64,000 nt of DNA, from positions 62,001 to 126,000 of the forward strand of contig DASZRK010000012.1 of the NCBI GenBank assembly GCA_035549195.1, given 5' to 3'. Shown piece after piece: positions 34,840 through 42,684 of this stretch. A program made the position numbers and the translations under genes. The stretch comes from a bacterium (GTDB lineage: Bacteria; Oederibacteriota; Muellerivitia; Muellerivitales; Muellerivitaceae). The notes beneath the pieces were generated by a model. The model saw nothing but the letters and a program-made list of their open reading frames with translations, had not been told where the DNA came from and made no database searches. Numbering within the stretch: position 1 is the stretch's first letter; each line of letters starts with the position of its first letter.

Positions 34840-35199
34840 ATGGATTTCAAAAAAATATTGGAAGAAACACTGTCGAATGTTGAAGGCGCCATTGGGGCCG
34901 GATTGGTCGGGATGGACGGAATTGTCATCGACCAAATCTCTCATAATACCTCGTTCGATATCAATGCCGTCGGTGCGGAATACTCCAGTATCATCAAGAA
35001 CGCGATGCGCGCATCCTCCAATTTTGGATTGGGAAATACAGCGGAGATATTGATCACGACGGACAAGGCCACCATGATCATGATGATGGTCGGGCAAAAT
35101 TATTTTGTCACCTTGGCCATCAATCTAGATGGCAATCTAGGACGTGGACGGTTAGAACTCAAAAAAGCCATCCCCAAATTCGAGAAAGAGCTGGCCTAA
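34840..35199 (+). CDS. Roadblock/LC7 domain protein (MglB-like)
   Basis: The product is 119 residues from ATG 34840 (GGGAAGG just upstream); ATG 34822 would add six residues without a ribosome-binding site. The whole protein is one roadblock domain: LEETLSNVEGAIGAGLVGMDGIVID, a central EYSSIIKNAMRASSNFGLG helix and a strand pair (ILITTDKATMIMMMVGQNYF). MglB in Myxococcus is such a protein and is the GAP of the polarity GTPase MglA. No MglA-type GTPase gene is present in the window. The preceding gene ends with a similar domain, so the two could dimerise. Confidence 0.8.
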   Translation: MDFKKILEETLSNVEGAIGAGLVGMDGIVIDQISHNTSFDINAVGAEYSSIIKNAMRASSNFGLGNTAEILITTDKATMIMMMVGQNYFVTLAINLDGNLGRGRLELKKAIPKFEKELA

Positions 35200-35202
35200 A
35201 AT

Positions 35203-36036
35203 TTGGATGCTGATCCAAATATGCTTGTTCCTTTCGATGAAGAAAAACTGCAAGTTTCCCTTCCTCCTTCAGAAGTGTTTCGCACTTGGTTCTGGTCCTA
35301 TTACGATCAATTCGGATTCTTACTATTACTCAATTTGGGGTGGGCCCTTCTTGCGTTAGGGATCGCTTGGCTATGGTCTTTGATCTGGACATCGCCTCTG
35401 GGGATATTAAAGCCCTTTTTAATATTTTTTTTCGTTCTTTCCGAATCCGTAGTTTCAATCGGATGGGCCTATGGGGTTTTCAAGAATTGCATGGACCGGA
35501 AAAGCGCCTGGATGGATATTCTTGATGGGTACTCATTTTTTTGGGCCAAAGGAATGGCGGTCGCCGGGATCTTTTGGCTCGTGGCGATATTAGGCGCTTT
35601 CAACCTTCAGTTCCTATGGTTCCATCCTTTGCCACATCGAATACTGAACTATGGGTTAGTCATCGGGATAGTTTGGATCCTTATCTTTTGGATATTGATC
35701 GGGTTCTATCTTTGGCCGGTTCTTTTTTTTCAAAACGCCCCCATTTCAAAGGTTTTTTACCGGTCATTCCTACTGGCTTGGGATTCGGGTGCCAAGAATA
35801 TCCTCTATTTGACAAGTATTGGAATTTTGGCAACTGTATTCACGATCTTCTGGCCTCTTTGGTTCTTCGTCGGACCGACCTCCATTTTTGCCTTACAAAG
35901 TGTTGCCCTTGAAAAGGCCTTTTTAAAATATAAAATAACCTTCAAGGATAAGGACCTTTCGGGGTTTTTAGAAAACTTGGAGCGCGAAAGGAATCGTACT
36001 TGGCGAGAGTTTTTGCGGCCATGGGAACATCGATGA
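35203..36036 (+). CDS. Polytopic membrane protein of unknown function
   Basis: I do not recognise the family. The 277-residue protein has about six hydrophobic segments (roughly residues 37-60, 65-90, 110-135, 145-170, 195-215 and 215-235) separated by short loops, with an acidic N-terminus and a basic C-terminal tail (FLENLERERNRTWREFL). The topology suggests an inner-membrane protein like the DUF975/GlpM-type unknowns, without enzymatic motifs. TTG at 35203 is the assigned start, with ATG 35221 as alternative. It starts three bases after the roadblock gene and overlaps ftsB by ATGA, so it is part of that operon. Confidence 0.65.
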   Translation: MDADPNMLVPFDEEKLQVSLPPSEVFRTWFWSYYDQFGFLLLLNLGWALLALGIAWLWSLIWTSPLGILKPFLIFFFVLSESVVSIGWAYGVFKNCMDRKSAWMDILDGYSFFWAKGMAVAGIFWLVAILGAFNLQFLWFHPLPHRILNYGLVIGIVWILIFWILIGFYLWPVLFFQNAPISKVFYRSFLLAWDSGAKNILYLTSIGILATVFTIFWPLWFFVGPTSIFALQSVALEKAFLKYKITFKDKDLSGFLENLERERNRTWREFLRPWEHR

Positions 36037-36323
36037 AAAATTCCCAGAGAAAATGGATCGGGGCCTTGCTCGTCCTGGCCGGGATATATCTTTTCATTGG
36101 CGGGAACAGGGGACTTTGGAATCTTTATAAACTTCACGAGGATAAGGCCCAACTCCAGAAGGAAGTCGGACAATTGAAGGCCGATATCATGCGCGGCCAT
36201 GCGGAATACCAAGCTTATCAAAATGATCCTTCGGTCATTGAAAAACAGGCCCGCGAGGAATTGAACCTGGCAAAGCCCGGAGAGATCATCTATCGCTTTT
36301 CCGCCGCTCCTTCCGAACATTGA
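36033..36323 (+). CDS. ftsB: Septum formation initiator FtsB/DivIC family
   Basis: The 96-residue bitopic protein has one membrane helix (about 8-26) followed by a leucine-heptad coiled coil (LYKLHEDKAQLQKEVGQLKA, about 33-60). It ends with the family's conserved DPSVIEKQAREELNLAKPGEIIYRF pattern, seen here near 68-90. FtsB forms the FtsQ-FtsB-FtsL complex that activates septal wall synthesis. ATG 36033 overlaps the preceding stop (ATGA); ATG 36021 or TTG 36000 would extend it. It is the last gene before a tRNA promoter. Confidence 0.88.
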   Translation: MKNSQRKWIGALLVLAGIYLFIGGNRGLWNLYKLHEDKAQLQKEVGQLKADIMRGHAEYQAYQNDPSVIEKQAREELNLAKPGEIIYRFSAAPSEH

Positions 36324-36334
36324 CGCTTTCCCGG

Positions 36335-36363
36335 TTGACTTGACATCGGGAGGCCGATATCCT
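36335..36363 (+). promoter_or_regulatory. Promoter of the tRNA-Leu/tRNA-fMet unit
   Basis: TTGACT at 36335-36340 and TATCCT at 36358-36363 have 17-base spacing. They lie about 95 bases before tRNA-Leu and directly after ftsB. A TTGACA at 36340-36345 overlaps but has poor spacing to this -10 box. Confidence 0.65.
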
Positions 36364-36456
36364 AACCCTTCTTTCGTCCACTTGTTCGAAGTCGAATTTT
36401 TTTGGGAAAGTCTTAGGTTCCCCCGCGGCATTGTTCGGGAAAGCGAGCTGGGCCGA

Positions 36457-36544
36457 GCCGAGATGGCGGAACTGGCAGACGCAAGGGACTTAAAATCCCT
36501 CGGGCCTAAAGCCCGTCCCGGTTCGATTCCGGGTCTCGGCACCA
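36457..36544 (+). tRNA. tRNA-Leu (TAA anticodon)
   Basis: GCCGAGA pairs with TCTCGGC to form the acceptor stem, with A73 and encoded CCA. The anticodon stem AGGGA/TCCCT holds the loop CTTAAAA with anticodon TAA at 36491-36493. A long variable arm (TCGGGCCTAAAGCCCG) and GGTTCGATTCC T-arm confirm a class II tRNA of Leu type. Length is 88 bases including CCA. Confidence 0.96.
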
Positions 36545-36574
36545 AAATTCCAGGCGCGATGAGCGCCAAAAAGA

Positions 36575-36651
<77 letters not shown>

Positions 36652-36655
36652 ACGA

Positions 36656-36688
36656 AGCCCCCTTTAATCCAAAGGGGGCTTTTTTTTT
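36656..36688 (+). terminator. Terminator of the tRNA unit
   Basis: AGCCCCCTTT and AAAGGGGGCT form a 10-bp stem with loop AATCC, followed by eight Ts. Confidence 0.94.
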
Positions 36689-36700
36689 ATCAAGGCAGCC

Positions 36701-36931
36701 ATGGAAACTTTGAGACTTTCTATCGTGAAAAAGGACCGGGGAGGAAAGATAGTGACCCTGGTCTCTGGATTCACCCGCCGTCAAGGGGAATTGGAGGTTC
36801 TTTCCAGTCGTCTTAAAAAAGCCTGTGGTACCGGTGGAACGGTCCGGGGACAGGTCCTTGAGATCCAAGGGGATGCCCGATCGCGTCTTCGCGATCTCCT
36901 GGCGAAAGACGGCTTCGAGGTCCGAGGATAG
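36701..36931 (+). CDS. SUI1/YciH family translation initiation-like factor
   Basis: The 76-residue protein is a bacterial SUI1 (eIF1-like) domain: KKDRGGKIVTLVSGF, LKKACGTGGTVRGQVLEIQGD and RDLLAKDGFEVRG follow the YciH pattern. E. coli YciH can influence initiation fidelity in vitro, but the in vivo role of bacterial members is unclear. It starts 12 bases after a terminator with ATG 36701, so its own promoter is not obvious; leaky read-through from the tRNA unit is possible. The initiator tRNA gene directly upstream is a suggestive neighbour. Confidence 0.88.
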   Translation: METLRLSIVKKDRGGKIVTLVSGFTRRQGELEVLSSRLKKACGTGGTVRGQVLEIQGDARSRLRDLLAKDGFEVRG

Positions 36932-36932
36932 C

Positions 36933-37739
36933 ATGAGACTCGTTCCTTCCATCGGTCCTTGGCTCCCCGCGCTTCGAGACCTTTTGACCCAATCCGTTCT
37001 TTTAGGCGGAAAAGCCGCCGAACTTTATTATTTTTCGATCCTGGAAAAACCGACACCTGCGTTGTTGGTGCGAGAAACCCGATTCGGAGTTGAAAAAGGA
37101 GGCAAGGCCATGCAATCACTGCATGAAGCCTTGATCCGTCAAGGGTTCCAACGCCGGACCATGACCGCCGTTGGATCCAAATCCGTTTTACCTCTTTATC
37201 ATCGGGAAGACCTGGGGTCCCTTGAATTCCTCTGCCCGGATCGGGGCATCCTGAAGAATCCCTATGCGACCGGTTTGGCGGCGGTCCCGGATCCGATGGT
37301 CGAGTTGCTTTTGGAGGATCCCCATGAAGTCGGCATCAAATATCTTGGCGATGATTATTCGGTCCGTATCCCCCAAACAGGTCGGTTCATTCTCGTGAAC
37401 GGCCTCCAACTGAAGGTCGGCCTTAAGGCCAAACCGGAGTTACACTTCCGGGCGGCCCAAAGTCTCATTCTGATCCTCTATTTGCTGGTCCTTCACGAGG
37501 ATCTTCGCGAGGAAGCTCTGAACGATCTTTTGCATGTTCGCCAGGCTTCTTTGATCAGGGACTTTCAACAGAACTTGAAAGATAATGGTCCTGGGTCAGC
37601 CGTTTGGGAAGCCGCCCAACGGTCCTTTTTGGAACTTTTCCCTGAAGCCAAAGCCGTCCAACTCACGACCTGGTATTGGAAATTCCTTCCCGCCTTGACC
37701 AAGGTATTAAAAGAGCAAAGGGAAGATAAGGAAAAATGA
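36933..37739 (+). CDS. Nucleotidyltransferase-fold-like protein of uncertain function
   Basis: The call is tentative. The 268-residue protein (ATG 36933, GAGG upstream) begins with QSVLLGGKAAELYYF, similar to the opening GG-x-A helix of GSU2403-type nucleotidyltransferases (NTP_transf_8). It has a later segment ILVNGLQLKVGLKAKPELHFRAAQ that resembles the helical tail where such proteins read out KLxxxxR and KxxKD. The usual catalytic DxD pair is not seen, so it may be an inactive relative or something else. It starts two bases after the SUI1 gene, so it is co-transcribed with it. Confidence 0.4.
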   Translation: MRLVPSIGPWLPALRDLLTQSVLLGGKAAELYYFSILEKPTPALLVRETRFGVEKGGKAMQSLHEALIRQGFQRRTMTAVGSKSVLPLYHREDLGSLEFLCPDRGILKNPYATGLAAVPDPMVELLLEDPHEVGIKYLGDDYSVRIPQTGRFILVNGLQLKVGLKAKPELHFRAAQSLILILYLLVLHEDLREEALNDLLHVRQASLIRDFQQNLKDNGPGSAVWEAAQRSFLELFPEAKAVQLTTWYWKFLPALTKVLKEQREDKEK

Positions 37740-37746
37740 ACGAATC

Positions 37747-38487
37747 TTGAAATCTTCACGCCGATCCAAAAATCCAGTTGTTTTGATCACCGGAAGCGCC
37801 AGTTTTCTGGGAGCAGCGATCAGTCGTCGGTTCGCCGAATCGGGTTATGACCTGGGACTTCATTACCGCCGTTCGAAGGGGAAGACGCAGAAATTATCCG
37901 TTGAAATGGAAGGATTGGGGATCCGGACCATGATCCTCGCGGCTGACTTAGAAGTGGAAAATGACGTGAGGACATTGGTCCCAAAAATCCTGAAGAGGTT
38001 CGGTCGCCTGGATGTCCTCGTGAACAATGCTTCACTGTTCTTGCCGGACCCGCCGCTGCATCGCTACCAAGAAAAGAAGTCACTCTTTTCGACGAATGTT
38101 TTCGCGCCTTTTCTCTTGGTGGACCAGGCTAAGCCCCATCTGAAGAAAACCAAGGGTAGTGTGGTCAACTTGACCGATATTTATGGAGAGAAGCCCATCC
38201 TGAAAGGTTATGAGACCTATAGTGCCACCAAGGCGGCTTTGATCAATCTGACCCGAAGCCTGGCCCGGGAATTGGGGCCCGAGATCCGGGTGAACGCCGT
38301 TTCGCCTGGGGCATTCTTTATCCCTAAGACCTACAGCAAGGAAAAAACAAAAAGCCTTTTGGACAAAAGTGCGCTCAAGCGGAGCGGGGAGCCCCGTGAA
38401 TTGGCCGAGGCCGTCTATTTCATGGCTTCCCACCCCTTTATCACCGGCCAAGTCCTGAACGTGGACGGCGGCAGGTTCCTGATCTGA
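37747..38487 (+). CDS. Short-chain dehydrogenase, pteridine reductase (PTR1/FolM)-like
   Basis: The 246-residue SDR has the cofactor motif ITGSASFLGAAI, which like PTR1 lacks the last two Gly of the classical TGxxxGxG. LGLHYRRSKGKTQ, with Arg/Ser for the NADPH phosphate, is strikingly like the LHYHRS of trypanosomatid PTR1. NNASLFLPDPPLH and the catalytic YSATKAALINLTRSLA follow. The family reduces biopterin, folate or monapterin. Its neighbour on the other strand is a FolB-FolK fusion and other folate genes are in the window, so a pterin substrate is likely. The start is TTG 37747. The 3' end overlaps the convergent gene by 73 bases. Confidence 0.8.
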   Translation: MKSSRRSKNPVVLITGSASFLGAAISRRFAESGYDLGLHYRRSKGKTQKLSVEMEGLGIRTMILAADLEVENDVRTLVPKILKRFGRLDVLVNNASLFLPDPPLHRYQEKKSLFSTNVFAPFLLVDQAKPHLKKTKGSVVNLTDIYGEKPILKGYETYSATKAALINLTRSLARELGPEIRVNAVSPGAFFIPKTYSKEKTKSLLDKSALKRSGEPRELAEAVYFMASHPFITGQVLNVDGGRFLI

Positions 38488-39323
38488 CGGATCTTTTGGT
38501 CCTTGGCCTTGAAAGAATGGGCCAATTCAACGACAGGTCTTTCCAATCCAGGGATCACCAAGTTCGGGGCGATCTCCAGTAACGGAAACAGAACGAAAGC
38601 CTTTTGGGTGATGTCGGGATGGGGAAGGGTGAAACCTTCAAAATGACCCGAGAGATTTCCCCAAAGGACCATATCAATGTCCAGGGTCCGGGCTCCATTA
38701 CGGTCCTTGCTCCTTTTCCGGCCGGCCTTTTTTTCGGTAGCGATGATCCATTGACGGATCGAAATGGGATCCAAGCTCGTTCCCACTGAGGCCATCAAAT
38801 TCAGGAAAGATGGCTGACCCCTTCTCCCGCCAACGGGCGATGTTTCATAAAGGTGGGAAAGAGAACTGATCCCAAAACGACGGTCCAGGGATTCCAAGCC
38901 TCTTTTGATGTTGAAAAGGGGTTCAATGTTCGAGCCGAAACTGAAATAGATCCTTTCGGTATTTTCGGCCGTAGCTTCTCGAAGTATTTCAACTCCCACG
39001 TTCTGGGAGCCTCGGATGGCCCCTGGTTTTGAGACGCTTAGCCTGACGCGAGGAAGACCGAATTTTTCGATCAAATGCTGGGCCAACCGCTCGGCCAAGG
39101 TTTCGACCAATTGGTAACTACTTTTTTCCACGAAAGCGATCGTGGACTTGGCGATCCTTTTGTAATCCAGGGCGTCCTGGATCCGATCCCTTTGGGCGGC
39201 CCGGGCAACGCTGGTAGGAAAGCTCAGGTCCAAAATTACATCCTGCTTCCTTTTCCTTTCCCATTCGAAGATCCCGATGATGCAACGGACCTTTAGACCT
39301 TTCAGATGGATCAAATCGCCCAT
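38415..39323 (-). CDS. FolB-FolK fusion: dihydroneopterin aldolase and HPPK
   Basis: The 302-residue bifunctional protein joins two folate steps. Residues about 1-118 are dihydroneopterin aldolase (IHLKGLKVRCIIGIFEWERK, DYKRIAKSTIAFVEKSSYQLVETLAERLA, VRLSVSKPGAI). Residues about 123-270 are HPPK (YFSFGSNIEPLFNIKRGLESL, YETSPVGGRRGQPSFLNL, then KDRNGARTLDIDMVLWG and LPHPDITQKAFVLFPLLEI). A C-terminal tail of about 30 residues overlaps the end of the convergent SDR gene. GAGGG precedes the minus-strand ATG at 39323. Together with FolE and FolP, also in the window, most of the pterin branch is present. Confidence 0.93.
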   Translation of the reverse strand: MGDLIHLKGLKVRCIIGIFEWERKRKQDVILDLSFPTSVARAAQRDRIQDALDYKRIAKSTIAFVEKSSYQLVETLAERLAQHLIEKFGLPRVRLSVSKPGAIRGSQNVGVEILREATAENTERIYFSFGSNIEPLFNIKRGLESLDRRFGISSLSHLYETSPVGGRRGQPSFLNLMASVGTSLDPISIRQWIIATEKKAGRKRSKDRNGARTLDIDMVLWGNLSGHFEGFTLPHPDITQKAFVLFPLLEIAPNLVIPGLERPVVELAHSFKAKDQKIRQIRNLPPSTFRTWPVIKGWEAMK

Positions 39324-39411
39324 GGATGCCCTCTCGTTCTTTTACCTGAATTTCCCTTAATCCTTCAAAAAAGCTGTTGACGGGGTCTGGCCCCTTTGTT
39401 CCCATGAATCC

Positions 39412-41712
39412 ATGGTCAAAACCCAATTCCCCCGAGCCCCTGGTCCTTGGACCGCCCTCGTCATCCTGGCCGGGCTTAACCTCATCCTTTTCGGGGATGT
39501 CCTTTTTAACGGGGGGGGGCGGGTCCTTTCAAGCGAACAGAACGATCTTTTCCTGCATTTTTCGATCTGGCGTCAGTTTGCCCTGGAACAGCTTCGACAG
39601 GGCCATTTTCCACTTTGGAATCCCCACTATCTTTGTGGCTCCCCTTTCCTGGGAAATTTCGAGTCGGCGCTTCTTTATCCCTTGTTTTGGCCAGGAGCTT
39701 GGATGGGACTCCCCTTGGCTTTGAACTTTGCGCTGGTGACGCATGTCCTTCTGGCGGGTCTTTTCACTTTTCTTTGGGCCCGCAACCGGGGTTTGTCGTT
39801 CCAAGGTAGCCTCTTGTCCGGGGTCATTTTCATGTGGGGTGGGGCTTTCTATCTCCATCTTTACGCGGGGCACCTGCCTAATTTGACGGTCATGGCTTGG
39901 GCGCCCCTTTATTTTCTCGCGTTGGACAAGTTGTCGGAAGAAAGCGGAAGTTCTTGGTTCTTTTGGGGCGTCCTCGCCTTGAGCATGCAGGTCTTGGGAG
40001 GCCATCCCCAGTATGTTTATTTCACCTCCATTTTGGGTGTTTTTTACATCGCATTTTCATGGAGAGGAAAGGTCGTTCGCACCCTGGGACGATTCGTTTC
40101 CATCTATATCGGGGCGGGGTTGATCACGGCCGCCCAATGGGGTCCCGGTCTGGAAGCCTATCTGGAAAGCGTTCGCCGGATCCCAATGGACCCAACCTCC
40201 GCGAAAGCCTTCTCATTTTCTCCGGAGAACATACTGACCCTTTTTCTCCCGGATCTTTTCGGGAACCTGCATTCGTGCCCCTATTGGGGCCGCTGGTACT
40301 TATGGGAGGTCTCGTTGTTCATGGGAGTGGCCCCTTTCATCTTGGCCGCGATAAGCGTTGTCGCCGGGGGAAAAAGGGCGATCAAGTTGGCCATCTTGGC
40401 CGGTATCGCATTCGTTTTTTCTTTGGGAGCCTTTACCCCACTTTTTCCCGTCCTCCAATGGATCCCAGGTTTTCAGGGTATCCGGGGCATGTGTAAATTC
40501 GATTTTTTAACGGCACTTTTCTTGGCGATGCTTGCGGGACAAGGGTTGGATATCCTTCCGAGCAAAAAAATCGACCGGGTGACCTTGTTGAGGGTCGTCT
40601 CCATCCTTGGGATCGGAATAGCCGCTTTTTCCATTATTTTGTTCGATTCATTGCAATCGGGATGGAGGGGACTTTGGGGTGGGTTCTTTTCCCGTGTTCC
40701 TTGGCTCACCCAAACGCTCTCGTCCATGGACCCGATCGCAAGAGGGGACTATGCCCTCCATTCCGGGCTCCAAGCCGCGCATAGTTTATTTTGGGGAAGC
40801 GGGACCATGGCCGCTTTCTGTGTACTTTTGGTGATCCGAAAAGTGCCCGCACTGTCGAGTTTTGGCGTCCCCGCATTGGCGGCCCTTGAACTGTTCCTTT
40901 TTGCCCGACCGAACCGCCCCACCTTCAATATTCATGACCTTCAAGACCGAATTGGCCAAGTCCGTGCCCTTTACCAAAGGGACCCGGGTGATTACCGGGT
41001 CTATGGATCGGTGGACGCGGCCATGGGAATGGGAGGTTACGACATTTGGGAGGATGAGCCGATGGTCCCCCTTCGTTATGCCCAATTCTTATGCCGGACC
41101 CAAGGGATCCCCGCGGACAAATTCTTTTCGACATCCCCTTTCTTCACTCGCTTTAACAAAATCTATTCCTTGATCCGGTTGAAATATCTTTTGGGTTGGG
41201 GAACCCATGGACTGGAAGCCTATCGTCTTCCTTTTGAACCGTTGCCGAGGATGATCCTTCTTTCCGATTGGGAAAAGGCCGAAGGAGGGAACACTTTGGA
41301 CCGCCTTTTGGACGGTGGATTCGACCCCCGAAAGAAGGTCCTCCTCGAGCGCGATCCTTCCCTCCCTCCGATCGCGGGGAAGCCTGAAGGAAACGTTCAA
41401 TGGAAGGACCTTACCAGCGATTCGATCGAAATAACCGCGGATATCCCCAAACCCGAGATCCTTTTAGTAACGGATAATTTCGCGAAAGGCTGGAAAGCCG
41501 AAGCTTTCCCGGACAGCTCCTGTGCCCGCTATATCGTCATTCCGGGGGACTATTTCCTTAGGGCCGTGCCCTTGGCGGCCGGTCATCATCATTTTCGGAT
41601 GGTTTACCGGCCGTTATGGTTCGTGGCGGGGAAGTGGGTCTCGATTCTTTCTTGCCTTTTATTCGGCGCTATGTTTTTATCCTGGCGTCTTTCATCCCCG
41701 GTCATCGAGTAG
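39412..41712 (+). CDS. YfhO-like polytopic membrane protein (GT-C-like)
   Basis: The 766-residue protein has about twelve transmembrane segments and a C-terminal soluble part of about 250 residues. The first outer loop has SSEQNDLFLHFSIWRQFALE and LRQGHFPLWNPHYLCGSPFL, patterns typical of YfhO (Bacillus) family proteins that act in glycosylation of teichoic acid or similar polymers. The Asp/Gln in the first loop may be the GT-C catalytic acid; this is inference. It is monocistronic or paired with metF six bases later. A weak ribosome-binding site precedes ATG 39412. Confidence 0.72.
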   Translation: MVKTQFPRAPGPWTALVILAGLNLILFGDVLFNGGGRVLSSEQNDLFLHFSIWRQFALEQLRQGHFPLWNPHYLCGSPFLGNFESALLYPLFWPGAWMGLPLALNFALVTHVLLAGLFTFLWARNRGLSFQGSLLSGVIFMWGGAFYLHLYAGHLPNLTVMAWAPLYFLALDKLSEESGSSWFFWGVLALSMQVLGGHPQYVYFTSILGVFYIAFSWRGKVVRTLGRFVSIYIGAGLITAAQWGPGLEAYLESVRRIPMDPTSAKAFSFSPENILTLFLPDLFGNLHSCPYWGRWYLWEVSLFMGVAPFILAAISVVAGGKRAIKLAILAGIAFVFSLGAFTPLFPVLQWIPGFQGIRGMCKFDFLTALFLAMLAGQGLDILPSKKIDRVTLLRVVSILGIGIAAFSIILFDSLQSGWRGLWGGFFSRVPWLTQTLSSMDPIARGDYALHSGLQAAHSLFWGSGTMAAFCVLLVIRKVPALSSFGVPALAALELFLFARPNRPTFNIHDLQDRIGQVRALYQRDPGDYRVYGSVDAAMGMGGYDIWEDEPMVPLRYAQFLCRTQGIPADKFFSTSPFFTRFNKIYSLIRLKYLLGWGTHGLEAYRLPFEPLPRMILLSDWEKAEGGNTLDRLLDGGFDPRKKVLLERDPSLPPIAGKPEGNVQWKDLTSDSIEITADIPKPEILLVTDNFAKGWKAEAFPDSSCARYIVIPGDYFLRAVPLAAGHHHFRMVYRPLWFVAGKWVSILSCLLFGAMFLSWRLSSPVIE

Positions 41713-41718
41713 CCCCCC

Positions 41719-42600
41719 ATGAAGATCAAGGACATTTTTGGGGCCCAAAAGCGGGTCCTTTCCTTCGAACTCTTTCCCCCGAAAAGGGACGGCAACTTGG
41801 AAGGGCTTTTCCGCACCGTGGGAGAGCTCAAAAGATCGAGCCCGGATTATGTTTCCATTACCTATGGAGCCGGTGGCTCCACTCGGGAGATGACCACCGA
41901 GATCGCTTTTCGCCTCAAGGACCAAGGCCTCCTTCCGCTGGTCCATTTCACCTGCGTGGGCCACTCCCGTTCCGAGATAAGACAACTCCTGTCCAAGCTG
42001 CGTGACGCGGGCATCGAGAACCTCTTGGCCTTGAGGGGCGACCCTCCCAAAGGTGAGGCTACCTTTACGCCCGCTCCGGATGGGTTCCGCTATGCCCAGG
42101 AACTGATCCGTTTCATCCGGTCCGAGGGATTCGATTTCTGTCTTGGGGTGGCCGGCTATCCTGAAGGCCACCCGGAAGCCCTGTCCAAGCAGGACGACCT
42201 ATTGAACCTGAAAGCCAAACTTTCGGCGGGTGGCGATTTCGTCGTGACCCAGTTGTTCTTCGACAACCAGGATTATTTCGACTATGTGCAACGGCTCCGG
42301 GCATTGGGGGTCGCCCAACCCATCCAGCCCGGCATTTGGTTACTGACGGATTATGTTCAGATCGAGAAGATCTGCCATCTCTCCGGCGCCAAATATCCGC
42401 AATCATTGAAGGACGTGATCGAGCCGATCAAGGGGGACAAGGAAAAGGTCGCCCAGGCCGGCATCGAATACGCGGCCCAACAGTGCGAAGAATTGTTGCG
42501 AAAGGGAGCTCCCGGCATCCATTTTTATGTGATGAATAAAAGCCAATCGGTCCAGGCGGTTTTGGCCCTTCTGAAAGATCGCGGTTTGATGTTCCATTGA
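41719..42600 (+). CDS. metF: 5,10-Methylenetetrahydrofolate reductase
   Basis: The 293-residue TIM-barrel flavoenzyme reduces methylene-THF to methyl-THF for methionine synthesis. It contains VLSFELFPPKRDGN with the catalytic Glu, YVSITYGAGGSTRE, LLALRGDPPKGE and FVVTQLFFDNQDYFDYV, all MetF signatures. ATG 41719 lies six bases after the YfhO-like gene. A promoter for the next gene follows its stop codon. Confidence 0.96.
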   Translation: MKIKDIFGAQKRVLSFELFPPKRDGNLEGLFRTVGELKRSSPDYVSITYGAGGSTREMTTEIAFRLKDQGLLPLVHFTCVGHSRSEIRQLLSKLRDAGIENLLALRGDPPKGEATFTPAPDGFRYAQELIRFIRSEGFDFCLGVAGYPEGHPEALSKQDDLLNLKAKLSAGGDFVVTQLFFDNQDYFDYVQRLRALGVAQPIQPGIWLLTDYVQIEKICHLSGAKYPQSLKDVIEPIKGDKEKVAQAGIEYAAQQCEELLRKGAPGIHFYVMNKSQSVQAVLALLKDRGLMFH

Positions 42601-42621
42601 TACTGGCCGGGTTTTCGCCCT

Positions 42622-42649
42622 TTGTGAGCCGTAATTTTCGGGATATACT
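42622..42649 (+). promoter_or_regulatory. Promoter before the cyclic-nucleotide-binding gene
   Basis: TTGTGA at 42622-42627 and TATACT at 42644-42649 have 16-base spacing in the gap after metF. Confidence 0.5.
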
Positions 42650-42684
42650 CCTCTTCGAGCCCATCCTTGCCAGCGGAGAAGGTC

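Noticed and set aside
39324-39411. Divergent promoters between folBK and the YfhO-like gene
   Set aside because: A TTGACG is present at 39377-39382, but no -10 box with acceptable spacing was found on either strand.
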